Assembly (NCBI GenBank): GCA_903880855.1
Contig: CAIRQX010000144.1
Location: 1 to 45,056, forward strand
Source of the DNA: an uncultured Burkholderiales bacterium
GTDB lineage: Bacteria > Pseudomonadota > Gammaproteobacteria > Burkholderiales > Burkholderiaceae_C
Length of the DNA: 45,056 nt
Direction of reading: 5' to 3'
The stretch's first letter is position 1; each line of letters opens with the position of its first letter. A program made the position numbers and the translations under genes. Below the pieces are notes generated by a model. The model was not told the DNA's origin and searched no databases. It was given only the letters and a program-made list of their open reading frames with translations. Positions 34,008-40,570 of the stretch are shown one piece after another.

Positions 34008-34045
34008 CCAGAATTAGTGCCTCATTGGCAGAGATGCGATTATTG
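33942..34045 (-). repeat. Diverged duplicate of the 70-residue gene's segment (copy A)
   Basis: These 104 bp align without gaps to 35161-35264, with about 81 identical positions by my count. Read on the minus strand, this encodes N-N-R-I-S-A-N-E-A-L-I-L-A-T-A-G-N-G-S-K-T-D-G-F-R-N-L-L-C-L-Y-like residues, matching the 70-residue protein, but with no start codon and a stop just upstream. It is a remnant of a second copy of that gene. Confidence 0.8.
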
Positions 34046-34139
34046 TGATAGTTTATTTTATAAAACTGCTAAAGTTATTTCGAATTGTGTCGAAATAAGA
34101 ATTCTGTAAAGGTTTTCGCTGAGGCGTAATATATTAAAA

Positions 34140-34595
34140 ATGCTACAAAAATCCCAACAACCTCTTATTGGTAGGGCGCTATTGTTCGCTGTACTGTTCC
34201 TTGCCTTAATGTTTGGGCTTGGTTCGGTGTCGGCACAAAAAAAAGATGAATCATCTCCCAAAAGTGATGATCCAATAATTTGTAATGTGGCAGACCTTAA
34301 ACTACTAGCCTTATCAATAAATAGCGAGCAAGAAAGAGAGAAATCTGTAAGCGAATGGTTAACGAAATTTGGGAAAATCTGCTCTACTGATCAACTCATT
34401 TATATAAGAGGTAATTTTCCAGGATGGCTTGGAAGTGCTAACTCCCCTAGCCTAAATCGAAAAGTTGAAGCAATTGTTGGGGGGAAAAGTTCCTCTCAAA
34501 AAAATTATGAAACTGATATCGGTGGTCTAGACAAGTCGCAGGGAAATAACCTTCCAGGTAATTATTCAACCGAGAAAATATCAAACCGACGATAA
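34140..34595 (+). CDS. Exported or membrane-anchored protein of unknown function
   Basis: I do not recognise this 151-residue protein. A hydrophobic segment (about residues 12-29) ending in V-S-A-Q looks like a cleavable signal peptide. The mature part is polar with Cys residues in I-I-C-N-V and K-I-C-S-T that could pair. The C-terminal 40 residues are rich in Ser, Gly and Asn and appear unstructured. No clear ribosome site precedes the ATG. It is convergent with the adhesin-E-like gene (5 bp between stops) within the element. Confidence 0.5.
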   Translation: MLQKSQQPLIGRALLFAVLFLALMFGLGSVSAQKKDESSPKSDDPIICNVADLKLLALSINSEQEREKSVSEWLTKFGKICSTDQLIYIRGNFPGWLGSANSPSLNRKVEAIVGGKSSSQKNYETDIGGLDKSQGNNLPGNYSTEKISNRR

Positions 34596-34600
34596 CTTTA

Positions 34601-34993
34601 TTATTTGGCACATAAAATTTTGTGAATCGTGGAAGATAAAGTTTCGGGCGGAACTGCATTCCACTCTTTTTCGTCTTTTCGTCCTTGGTTGATAATTCTG
34701 CCTCCCGCCATAGGCTCTGAGTGGTTGCTGACAGAAAGATACCTAAAAAGATCTTCCTTACAGTCATGTTCCACCATCATTCGGATAGACATTTCACCTG
34801 TAATCTCTCTATTTTTTAGATCGGTCAGTCTCCAAACTTTTCTAGTGTTACCGTCTTTTTTTATAGTACTCTTATCAATGTAATTAATCAGATTATTATT
34901 TTCGGTTATTTTTTCCCATTCGGCATGAGCAGGTGTTAATGAAACAATTAAGAATATGGATAAAAAAGAATCGCGAAATATCGAAGTACACAT
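34601..34993 (-). CDS. Exported surface-adhesin-E-like protein
   Basis: This 130-residue protein has a signal peptide (residues 1-24, cleavage after A-H-A). The mature part resembles the small Adhesin_E-type domain: W-E-K-I-T near the start, then Y-I-D-K-S-T-I-K-K-D-G, K-V-W-R-L-T-D, and a D-C segment followed by Cys near the end that could form a disulphide. The domain is common in exported betaproteobacterial proteins of unknown role. I infer export but not adhesion. It is a cargo gene of the element. Confidence 0.6.
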   Translation of the reverse strand: MCTSIFRDSFLSIFLIVSLTPAHAEWEKITENNNLINYIDKSTIKKDGNTRKVWRLTDLKNREITGEMSIRMMVEHDCKEDLFRYLSVSNHSEPMAGGRIINQGRKDEKEWNAVPPETLSSTIHKILCAK

Positions 34994-35068
34994 GAGGATA
35001 CCTACTTATTAAGGGGGGGTTAATTCAAAACTTATCAAGATTGATAAATTATGAAGTTTTACTGCGAC

Positions 35069-35281
35069 TTATCTTAATTTATTTTCCAACTTAGTCTTCA
35101 CGCTATCGGCTTTCATTATAAAAGCGGTCAAGTCCATGGAGCATCTGTAGCCGATATTGTGAAGTTCTCGATACAGGCAGAGTAAGTTACGAAAGCCTTC
35201 AGTTTTAGAGCCATCTCCAGCCGTTGCCAGAATCAACGCCTCTTTGGCCGAGATGCGCCTATTGAAGTTCTGAGCCTCCAT
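35069..35281 (-). CDS. Small element-borne protein (70 residues), duplicated in the element
   Basis: This 70-residue protein has no recognised domain. It is mixed helical with two Cys. Its conserved middle, I-S-A-K-E-A-L-I-L-A-T-A-G-D-G-S-K-T-E-G, is retained in the degraded copy at 33942-34045, and most nucleotide differences there leave these residues similar, so the frame was under selection. A GAGAGG ribosome site lies right before the ATG. The gene is on the same strand as the integrase. Confidence 0.6.
   Translation of the reverse strand: MEAQNFNRRISAKEALILATAGDGSKTEGFRNLLCLYRELHNIGYRCSMDLTAFIMKADSVKTKLENKLR
35161..35264 (-). repeat. Duplicated segment, copy B (inside the 70-residue gene)
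   Basis: Partner of the 33942-34045 segment, in direct orientation and about 1.2 kb away. The boundaries of similarity are sharp on the left (GAAGTTC at both) and fade after ATTG on the right. Confidence 0.8.
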
Positions 35282-35460
35282 CCTCTCAGCCTGCTAACTT
35301 GATGGGTATCAAGCCCCAAAGGGCTAAATTGATAATTGAGTTTTTAATCCGACGACGTGCGTTTGAAAGTAGATGCATTGTTTTTCCTTTTGAGAAAAAC
35401 CGAAGTACGAAGGCAATGCCCAATAGGCTTAAAATATCATCGCTTTGAGACAAAATTTAG

Positions 35461-35500
35461 ACCGAGGTTTAGCGTTGCCTGCTACCTCGGTTTTATTTTT
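35461..35500 (+). terminator. Probable terminator between the small gene region and the AlpA-like gene
   Basis: An 8-bp stem pairs ACCGAGGT (35461-35468) with ACCTCGGT (35484-35491), followed by a T-rich run on the plus strand. No plus-strand gene precedes it within the element apart from unknown transcripts. On the minus strand it would sit directly after the AlpA-like gene, but without a T run. The orientation is therefore uncertain. Confidence 0.5.
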
Positions 35501-35750
35501 GAGTTAACGAGTTAAATAGATTGTTTCGCTTGGCGTGTAGGCTCTGAACCAACTCGCGAATCTGGTCGTCTGTCTGACCTGCAATCCGGGCGGCATTGAT
35601 GGCCAAGATTTCGGCATCAGGCCATCCAACCGAACGACCATTGATGTTCACAGGCTTGGGCCAAAGCCCTTTTTTAATAAGTTGGTAAATGCTGGCCGTC
35701 GAACGGTAACCCGTTGCTGCCTTGCAGGTTTCTAAGCGCCATATGTTCAT
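35493..35750 (-). CDS. AlpA-like helix-turn-helix regulator
   Basis: The frame is open from 35861, but the ATG at 35750 with AGGGAA upstream gives an 85-residue AlpA-type protein: L-E-T-C-K-A-A-T-G-Y-R-S-T-A-S-I-Y-Q-L-I-K-K-G-L-W-P-K-P-V-like opening, then R-S-V-G-W-P-D-A-E-I near residue 45. AlpA proteins are MerR-like winged helices that switch on integrase or excision in P4-like elements. It lies in the same direction as, and downstream of, the integrase and the 164-residue gene, as expected for an excision regulator of this element. Confidence 0.8.
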   Translation of the reverse strand: MNIWRLETCKAATGYRSTASIYQLIKKGLWPKPVNINGRSVGWPDAEILAINAARIAGQTDDQIRELVQSLHAKRNNLFNSLTQK

Positions 35751-35860
35751 GGAATTCCCTATCAGCCAGTAGCTTTTGTTGTGATGAGGAATTACAAAAT
35801 ATCCGTACCAATCCTGCAAGTTAACTTTGTAGCCGATACCTGCTATCGGCGGTAAATGCA

Positions 35861-36355
35861 TTATGTTTTTGTTTTTTTCGGCAACCTGCCAGCGGTTTTT
35901 TTCTCGATGGTGCTCATGGAAATACCACTTTCCTTCAATTCCATCTTTACGACTTTTGGCGTTTTATCACCGCGGTTTGCAATTGCATCATCGATTATTT
36001 TTCTGTTATTTGCGCCCTTACTTTTGCCGCCTTTAGCGCCTATTTCTTTTCTATGTTGCTCCAACCCCAAGATAACCAAAACCGCCAAGGCCTCGGGGCT
36101 GGGTGGATGGGCTTGTAAATACTTTTTCCAATCGCTCATATTGCTGGATTGTTCAAAAGCCATGTGAAGGTTTTCGGCCTCATAGTTAGCGGCTAATCTG
36201 TTGCGCTCAGGGTCTTGCTGGGTAAACAACCCATTCACTTTGGAGCACTCAAGCAAAGCCCAATGTTCGAGCGTTGTCTTTTTTCTAAGCCCATCTTTGA
36301 GAAACGTTGTTTGCTCAGGAAAGCCGAAATCAAAAAACTCTTTTGATTTAGACAT
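35861..36355 (-). CDS. Element-borne protein of unknown function (164 residues)
   Basis: I do not recognise this 164-residue protein. It is polar and basic at the C-terminus (G-A-K-G-G-K-S-K-G-A-N-N-R-K and R-L-P-K-K-T-K-T), with a predicted helix-turn-helix-like S-G-I-S-M-S-T-I-E-K-K-T segment near residue 145, suggesting DNA binding (inference). It follows the integrase stop by 3 bp, so they are co-transcribed, and comes before the AlpA-like gene. Confidence 0.6.
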   Translation of the reverse strand: MSKSKEFFDFGFPEQTTFLKDGLRKKTTLEHWALLECSKVNGLFTQQDPERNRLAANYEAENLHMAFEQSSNMSDWKKYLQAHPPSPEALAVLVILGLEQHRKEIGAKGGKSKGANNRKIIDDAIANRGDKTPKVVKMELKESGISMSTIEKKTAGRLPKKTKT

Positions 36356-36358
36356 GGT

Positions 36359-37615
36359 TCAAGCCCTCTTAAACTCGACAACATCACCACCAGCGGCCAG
36401 CTTGTCCAAGTAATCGGCCCACTGCTGCACCATTTCAAAACGTTGCTTGAGGTACTGGGTACGGTTGTAACTACGACCCAGCCTGTCTCTCGCGCCATGG
36501 GCTAGGTTGGCTTCAATCATCAAAGGGTCTAGACCCAACTCATCAACAAGCATCGTTCTCGCCACTGCACGAAAAGCATGGGGTTTTTGCTCTTCACCAA
36601 AGCCAATCGCATAAAGGGCGCTTCTAACCGTGTTGTCGCTAATAGGACGATCATGGCTGCGCTCGCTAGGAAACACATAGCGGCCATGCCCTGTAACGAG
36701 CTGAAGGCCTCTAAGTAGCGCTATAGCCTGAGTGGGCAGAGGAACAACATGGGACTCGCCGTCGGCCTTCTCTTGAACGGTGCGTTTCATTTTTGAGCTT
36801 GGAATAGTCCATATTGCGGCCTCTAGGTCTAGCTCTGTCCACTCCATCATTCGCAGGTTGCCCGGACGCTGATACAGCATGGGCGTCAATTGCAGGGCAA
36901 CCCTCACCACCACCCCGCCTTTGTAGTGCTTGATGGCTAGCATCATCTCGCCCACTCGTTTGGGGTCTAGGATGGCCGCAAAGCTCTTTGAGTGATAAGG
37001 CTTTAGCCGTGCCTTGAGGCCCTCGGTGACGTTGCGTTGTTCGGCTTGGGCAGTAGGCAGCCAGTAGTCCCAAACTTGCCGAGCAATGTCTAGCACTCGA
37101 TGGGCTGTCTCGATAGCTCCGCGCTCCTCAATCTTTTGCAAAGCTGACAGTAACTCCATGGCGTGTATTTGGGACATAGGGCGCTTGCCTATCCAAGGAA
37201 ATAAATCACGCTCCAAGCGACGAATAACGGTCTTGGCGTGAACCTCTGACCAGTTGGTTATTTGCTTGGAGTGCCAATCACGCGCAACGGCCTCGAACGT
37301 GTCGTCTGCCAGGAAGGTTGATTGAAGTTTGGCCACTTGTCTGGCATGAATGGGGTCGACACCCTTGCGCTTGAGTGCCTTAGCCTCTGCTTGCTTTGCT
37401 CTGGCATCTGCCAGCCTCACATCGGGATAGCTTCCCAGCGCCAGCCGCATCTCTTTTCCGTCCTTGCGGTACTTCAGGAACCAGCGCTTTGAACCAGCAG
37501 GGCTTACCTCAAGGTACAGGCCACCCGCATCGGGGAACCTCGCTCGGGCTTTGTCAGGTGGGCAGGTGGCAGCTTTACAGGCGGCATCTGTCTTACAGTT
37601 CTTTTTGATCAACAT
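36359..37615 (-). CDS. Tyrosine recombinase, P4-type integrase
   Basis: Using the ATG at 37615, the protein has 418 residues. The N-terminal DUF4102-type arm-binding domain has D-A-G-G-L-Y-L-E-V-S-P-A-G-S-K-R-W near residue 30. The C-terminal catalytic domain has R250 in Y-Q-R-P-G-N-L-R, H346-x2-R349 in H-A-F-R, H373 in L-A-H and the nucleophile Y383 in S-Y-N-R. All catalytic residues are intact. An earlier start at 37669 would read through the arm repeats. The gene lies next to the 3' end of ssrA and points away from it, the usual place of an integrase using a tmRNA gene as its target. Confidence 0.92.
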   Translation of the reverse strand: MLIKKNCKTDAACKAATCPPDKARARFPDAGGLYLEVSPAGSKRWFLKYRKDGKEMRLALGSYPDVRLADARAKQAEAKALKRKGVDPIHARQVAKLQSTFLADDTFEAVARDWHSKQITNWSEVHAKTVIRRLERDLFPWIGKRPMSQIHAMELLSALQKIEERGAIETAHRVLDIARQVWDYWLPTAQAEQRNVTEGLKARLKPYHSKSFAAILDPKRVGEMMLAIKHYKGGVVVRVALQLTPMLYQRPGNLRMMEWTELDLEAAIWTIPSSKMKRTVQEKADGESHVVPLPTQAIALLRGLQLVTGHGRYVFPSERSHDRPISDNTVRSALYAIGFGEEQKPHAFRAVARTMLVDELGLDPLMIEANLAHGARDRLGRSYNRTQYLKQRFEMVQQWADYLDKLAAGGDVVEFKRA

Positions 37616-37627
37616 ATGGGGAAATTC

Positions 37628-37688
37628 TTGGGGGAACAAAACCACCCCGTTTTTATTTTGGGGGAACACATACCCCGAATGTTCCCCC
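37628..37688. repeat. Integrase arm-type repeats, right end of the element
   Basis: TTGGGGGAAC occurs at 37628-37637 and TTGGGGGAAC at 37658-37667 (30 bp apart), and the inverted GTTCCCCC at 37681-37688. The octamer GGGGGAAC also occurs, inverted, at 33343-33350 on the other end of the element. Clustering at both ends around a tyrosine integrase gene is the pattern of arm-type binding sites. They overlap the integrase promoter, so the integrase may also control its own expression. Confidence 0.6.
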
Positions 37689-37755
37689 GTTTTGGTTTGG
37701 CTGTCAATATATTTTGTTGTTACTCCTTAGACAGATAAAGCGAGATTTACCAATA

Positions 37756-37788
37756 GAAAAAGCCGCTAGATGGTTAAACCTAGCGGCC
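37756..37788 (-). terminator. Terminator after ssrA (tmRNA)
   Basis: An 8-bp perfect stem (GCCGCTAG at 37762-37769 and CTAGCGGC at 37780-37787, 10-base loop) is followed on the minus strand by a run of T. It lies 15 bp after the CCA end of the tmRNA, on the element side of the gene's end. Confidence 0.75.
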
Positions 37789-37802
37789 TTTAAACAGTGT
37801 GA

Positions 37803-38192
37803 TGGTGGAGCTGGCGGGATTTGAACCCGCGTCCATCAGCCTTTTTCGTACAGTTCTACATGTGTAGTCGTCTGATTTGAGTCTCGTCGAATACATCGCG
37901 CAGCGACACGCTATGTATGCAACCAGCATCCTTATTTCTCACACAACATCAAGGTGCCCGATGTCATGCCAGCCAATATGAGTTACCTTGTAGCTAGGAC
38001 TTGTGGGGCTTTAACACCCCCTTCACCCTAACCCAGCCTATCGGCCAACTGTTACAAGGCTCACCGGATTAAGCGGCGAGTGCGAAACGTTCGTCGTTTG
38101 CAGTTAGTTTTTTTTCTGCTGTTTTACGAGGTAACAGAACCTCGACATGCCCTGCCACGCGTCCGAACCGATGTCGAAACCAGTGCAGCCCC
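37803..38192 (-). ncRNA. ssrA: tmRNA (transfer-messenger RNA)
   Basis: The minus strand begins GGGGCTGCACTGGTTTCGAC at 38192 and ends in the T-arm and acceptor stem with CCA at 37803. Its tag reading frame (38072-38101, stop TAA at 38069-38071) encodes ANDERFALAA, the form known in Burkholderiales. It rescues stalled ribosomes by trans-translation with SmpB. The 3' end is the integration site of the neighbouring element, and as with tRNA targets the gene remains complete after insertion. Confidence 0.95.
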
Positions 38193-38204
38193 AAGATTCC
38201 TATT

Positions 38205-38870
38205 TTAGGCCTTTGCAAGCAATTGCAATAGCTCTTTCGGTGAATGGATGTGGAAATCTGCACCCCATAGGGTGAAATCGTTCTTTTCACCCAAATAACC
38301 GTAAGTCGCAGCGACGGTTTTCATGCCTGCAGCACGACCTGCGACGATGTCGCGCTCATCGTCACCCACATACAAACAGACTTCAGGCGGTAAACCCAAT
38401 CTGCGGGCCGCTTCAAACATGGGCGCTGGATGCGGCTTGGCATGCGGCGTAGTGTCGCCACTGACGATAGCGCCAGCACTTTTGAATAAGGACATGGCTT
38501 GGGTCATCGGGTCTGTAAAACGCGAACTTTTATTAGTGACTACGCCCCAACTCCAAGCGCGCGATTCGATGCCGCGGATTACATCTTCAACGCCTTCAAA
38601 CAATTTACTTTTGACGGCAAGCGCGTTTTGGTAGTTGTTAAAAAACTCGTCGCGCATGGCGATGAACTCAGGATGCTCTGGCGTCATATCAAATGCAATT
38701 TGCAACATGCCGCGTGCACCTGCGCCAGCCAATGGGCGATAGACCTCTAACGGCCATGAAGGTAAGCCACGCAAGACGCGCATTTTGTCAACGGCTGCGC
38801 CGAGGTCTGGGGCGCTATCGACCAAGGTGCCATCTAGGTCAAACAAAACGGCGCGGATATGTTGAAGCAT
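38205..38870 (-). CDS. gph: Phosphoglycolate phosphatase (HAD superfamily)
   Basis: This 221-residue HAD phosphatase has motif I V-L-F-D-L-D-G-T-L-V-D near residue 8, the cap domain after it, motif II (V-T-N-K), and motif IV Y-V-G-D-D-E-R-D near residue 168. It hydrolyses 2-phosphoglycolate formed in DNA repair. It follows ubiG on the same strand (59 bp between), the common betaproteobacterial order, and ends 12 bp before the ssrA start. The product could also be a related sugar phosphatase. Confidence 0.88.
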   Translation of the reverse strand: MLQHIRAVLFDLDGTLVDSAPDLGAAVDKMRVLRGLPSWPLEVYRPLAGAGARGMLQIAFDMTPEHPEFIAMRDEFFNNYQNALAVKSKLFEGVEDVIRGIESRAWSWGVVTNKSSRFTDPMTQAMSLFKSAGAIVSGDTTPHAKPHPAPMFEAARRLGLPPEVCLYVGDDERDIVAGRAAGMKTVAATYGYLGEKNDFTLWGADFHIHSPKELLQLLAKA

Positions 38871-38929
38871 GCGATCTACTGGGAGAAGTTATTTAATGAA
38901 TATAGGGTGCTAAACGAATGAAGCAGCCA

Positions 38930-39643
38930 TCAAACTGGACGCTGCGTTGCCACCAAATAATTGACGCTGGTGTCTTGGCTCATCCAATAGCGGCGTGTCA
39001 GCGGGTTGTATTGCATGCCGCGGGTTTGCTTCCATTCCAACCCAGATTCGCGGCAGTCACGCGCGAGTTCACTGGGACGGATAAATTTGGCGTACTCGTG
39101 CGTTCCACGCGGCAATAAATTCAGCACATATTCAGCACCAACGATGGCAAATAAAAATGATTTGGCGTTGCGGTTCAAGGTTGAGAGAAACACCCAGCCA
39201 CCGGGCTTGACCAATGTTGCGCAAGCACGCACGATGGAAGATGGGTCTGGCACATGTTCTAGCATTTCCATGCAGGTAACAACATCAAAACTTGCGGGTC
39301 GCTCAGCGGCTAAGGCTTCGGCACTGATTTCTTGGTAGCGCACATTGGGTGTTTGGGCTTCTAGGGCGTGGAGTTGGGCGACTTTAAGAGACCTAGTTGC
39401 CAAATCGGCCCCCAAAGCGTTGGCACCATTTCTAGCCATTGCATCGGTCAATATGCCGCCGCCGCAACCAATGTCAACGACTTCTTTGCCTTGCAATGGC
39501 ACCAAGCTTTGGATCCAGTCCAAACGCAGCGGGTTGATTTGGTGAAGGGGGCGAAACTCGCTCTCTGGGTCCCACCATCTGTGGGCGAGTTCTGAAAATT
39601 TTGCCAACTCGGCGGGGTCTACGTTGTCTTGTGTGGTTTGCAT
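38930..39643 (-). CDS. ubiG: Ubiquinone biosynthesis O-methyltransferase
   Basis: This 237-residue protein methylates both O positions in the ubiquinone pathway. The N-terminal [19 protein letters not shown] and motif [12 protein letters not shown] near residue 57 match UbiG. The later E-M-L-E-H-V-P-D also fits. It lies between ompA and gph, all on the minus strand. A terminator at 39664-39692 separates it from ompA, so it needs its own promoter. Confidence 0.93.
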   Translation of the reverse strand: MQTTQDNVDPAELAKFSELAHRWWDPESEFRPLHQINPLRLDWIQSLVPLQGKEVVDIGCGGGILTDAMARNGANALGADLATRSLKVAQLHALEAQTPNVRYQEISAEALAAERPASFDVVTCMEMLEHVPDPSSIVRACATLVKPGGWVFLSTLNRNAKSFLFAIVGAEYVLNLLPRGTHEYAKFIRPSELARDCRESGLEWKQTRGMQYNPLTRRYWMSQDTSVNYLVATQRPV

Positions 39644-39663
39644 GCAATTGATTGTCGCTTGAA

Positions 39664-39692
39664 TAACAAAAAACCCCGCCGAGGCGGGGTTT
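39664..39692 (-). terminator. Terminator after ompA
   Basis: A 10-bp G+C-rich stem (AAACCCCGCC at 39671-39680, GGCGGGGTTT at 39683-39692) with a 2-base gap is followed on the minus strand by six T. This is a strong intrinsic terminator for ompA transcripts. Confidence 0.85.
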
Positions 39693-39713
39693 GGTGAATC
39701 AATCTACGAGAGA

Positions 39714-40343
39714 TTAGTTAGCGCGAGTACCCACAACTTCGATCTCAACGCGGCGGTTCTTACCACGGCCTTCGTTGGTCTTGTTGTCAGCAACTGGCTG
39801 CTTCTCGCCTTTGCCTTCTGTGTAGATGCGGTTTTTCTCGATGCCTTTAGACACCAAGTAAGCCTTCACTGACTCAGCGCGCTTGACAGACAGTTTTTGG
39901 TTGTAAACGTCAGAGCCAACATTGTCGGTGTGACCAACAGCAATGATGACTTCTAGGTTGATACCTTTGACTTTACCGACCAAGTCGTCCAACTTGGCTT
40001 TGCCAGCTGGCTTTAAGGTAGCTTTGTCGAAATCAAAGAAAGCGTCAGCTGCATAAGTTACTTTAGATGCCGCAGGTGCTTGTGGCGCAGGAGCGGCTCT
40101 CGGGGCAACTGCAGGTGCTGGAGGTGCTGGAGGAGGTGCAACAACTGGTGCGGGAGCAGGTGCTGGGCCGCAACCTGGTGCTGCAGTAGCTGGTGTCCAG
40201 CTAGCGTTACGCCAGCAATCGCCAGAAGCGTTTTTCCAAACGTCTCCGTTAGCGTTACGCCAGTTGTCAATGGTTTGGGCAGAAGCCAAGCTTGCCAAAG
40301 CAGAGAAAGCAACCAAAGCTGCCAATTTGTTCAAGTTTTTCAT
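39714..40343 (-). CDS. ompA: OmpA family protein with PAL-like peptidoglycan-binding domain
   Basis: This 209-residue protein has a signal peptide (cleavage after A-S-A). A repeated N-W-R-N-A-N-G-D-V-W-K-N and D-C-W-R-N-A-S-W segment follows, then an Ala/Pro-rich linker (residues 60-95). The OmpA_C domain has T-Y-A-A-D-A-F-F-D-F-D-K-A-T-L-K and V-G-H-T-D-N-V-G near residue 140. There is no visible eight-strand barrel, so it is anchored by other means than the E. coli form. It binds peptidoglycan in the periplasm. The ribosome site AGAGGT lies 8 bp before the ATG. The divergent gyrA starts 228 bp away. Confidence 0.92.
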   Translation of the reverse strand: MKNLNKLAALVAFSALASLASAQTIDNWRNANGDVWKNASGDCWRNASWTPATAAPGCGPAPAPAPVVAPPPAPPAPAVAPRAAPAPQAPAASKVTYAADAFFDFDKATLKPAGKAKLDDLVGKVKGINLEVIIAVGHTDNVGSDVYNQKLSVKRAESVKAYLVSKGIEKNRIYTEGKGEKQPVADNKTNEGRGKNRRVEIEVVGTRAN

Positions 40344-40570
40344 GATTTACCTCTGAGGGATGTGTACAACGCAGACCACTCTGCGAATCAGGGCATTCAA
40401 GGTGGAACACCCAAACGCTTGGTAAATATTGTGCCACACCCACACCCCAGCCCCGAAATACCTTAAAAACTAATAAATTTATAGACACGGGTTGTTGCTG
40501 AGTCGCCACAAGGGATTTCACTATCTAAACAGCCTAAAATCAGCGGTTTCCCTGTTTGATGCCCTCTTCT

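Larger units (their letters stand above)
33736..34139. other. 404-bp stretch of element DNA with a chimeric small ORF and duplicated fragment
   Basis: There is no long gene here. It holds a 54-codon plus-strand ORF (33843-34007) and a diverged copy of the 70-residue gene's segment (33942-34045), both described separately. From 34046 to 34139 I see only A/T-rich DNA upstream of the 151-residue gene. Confidence 0.6.
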
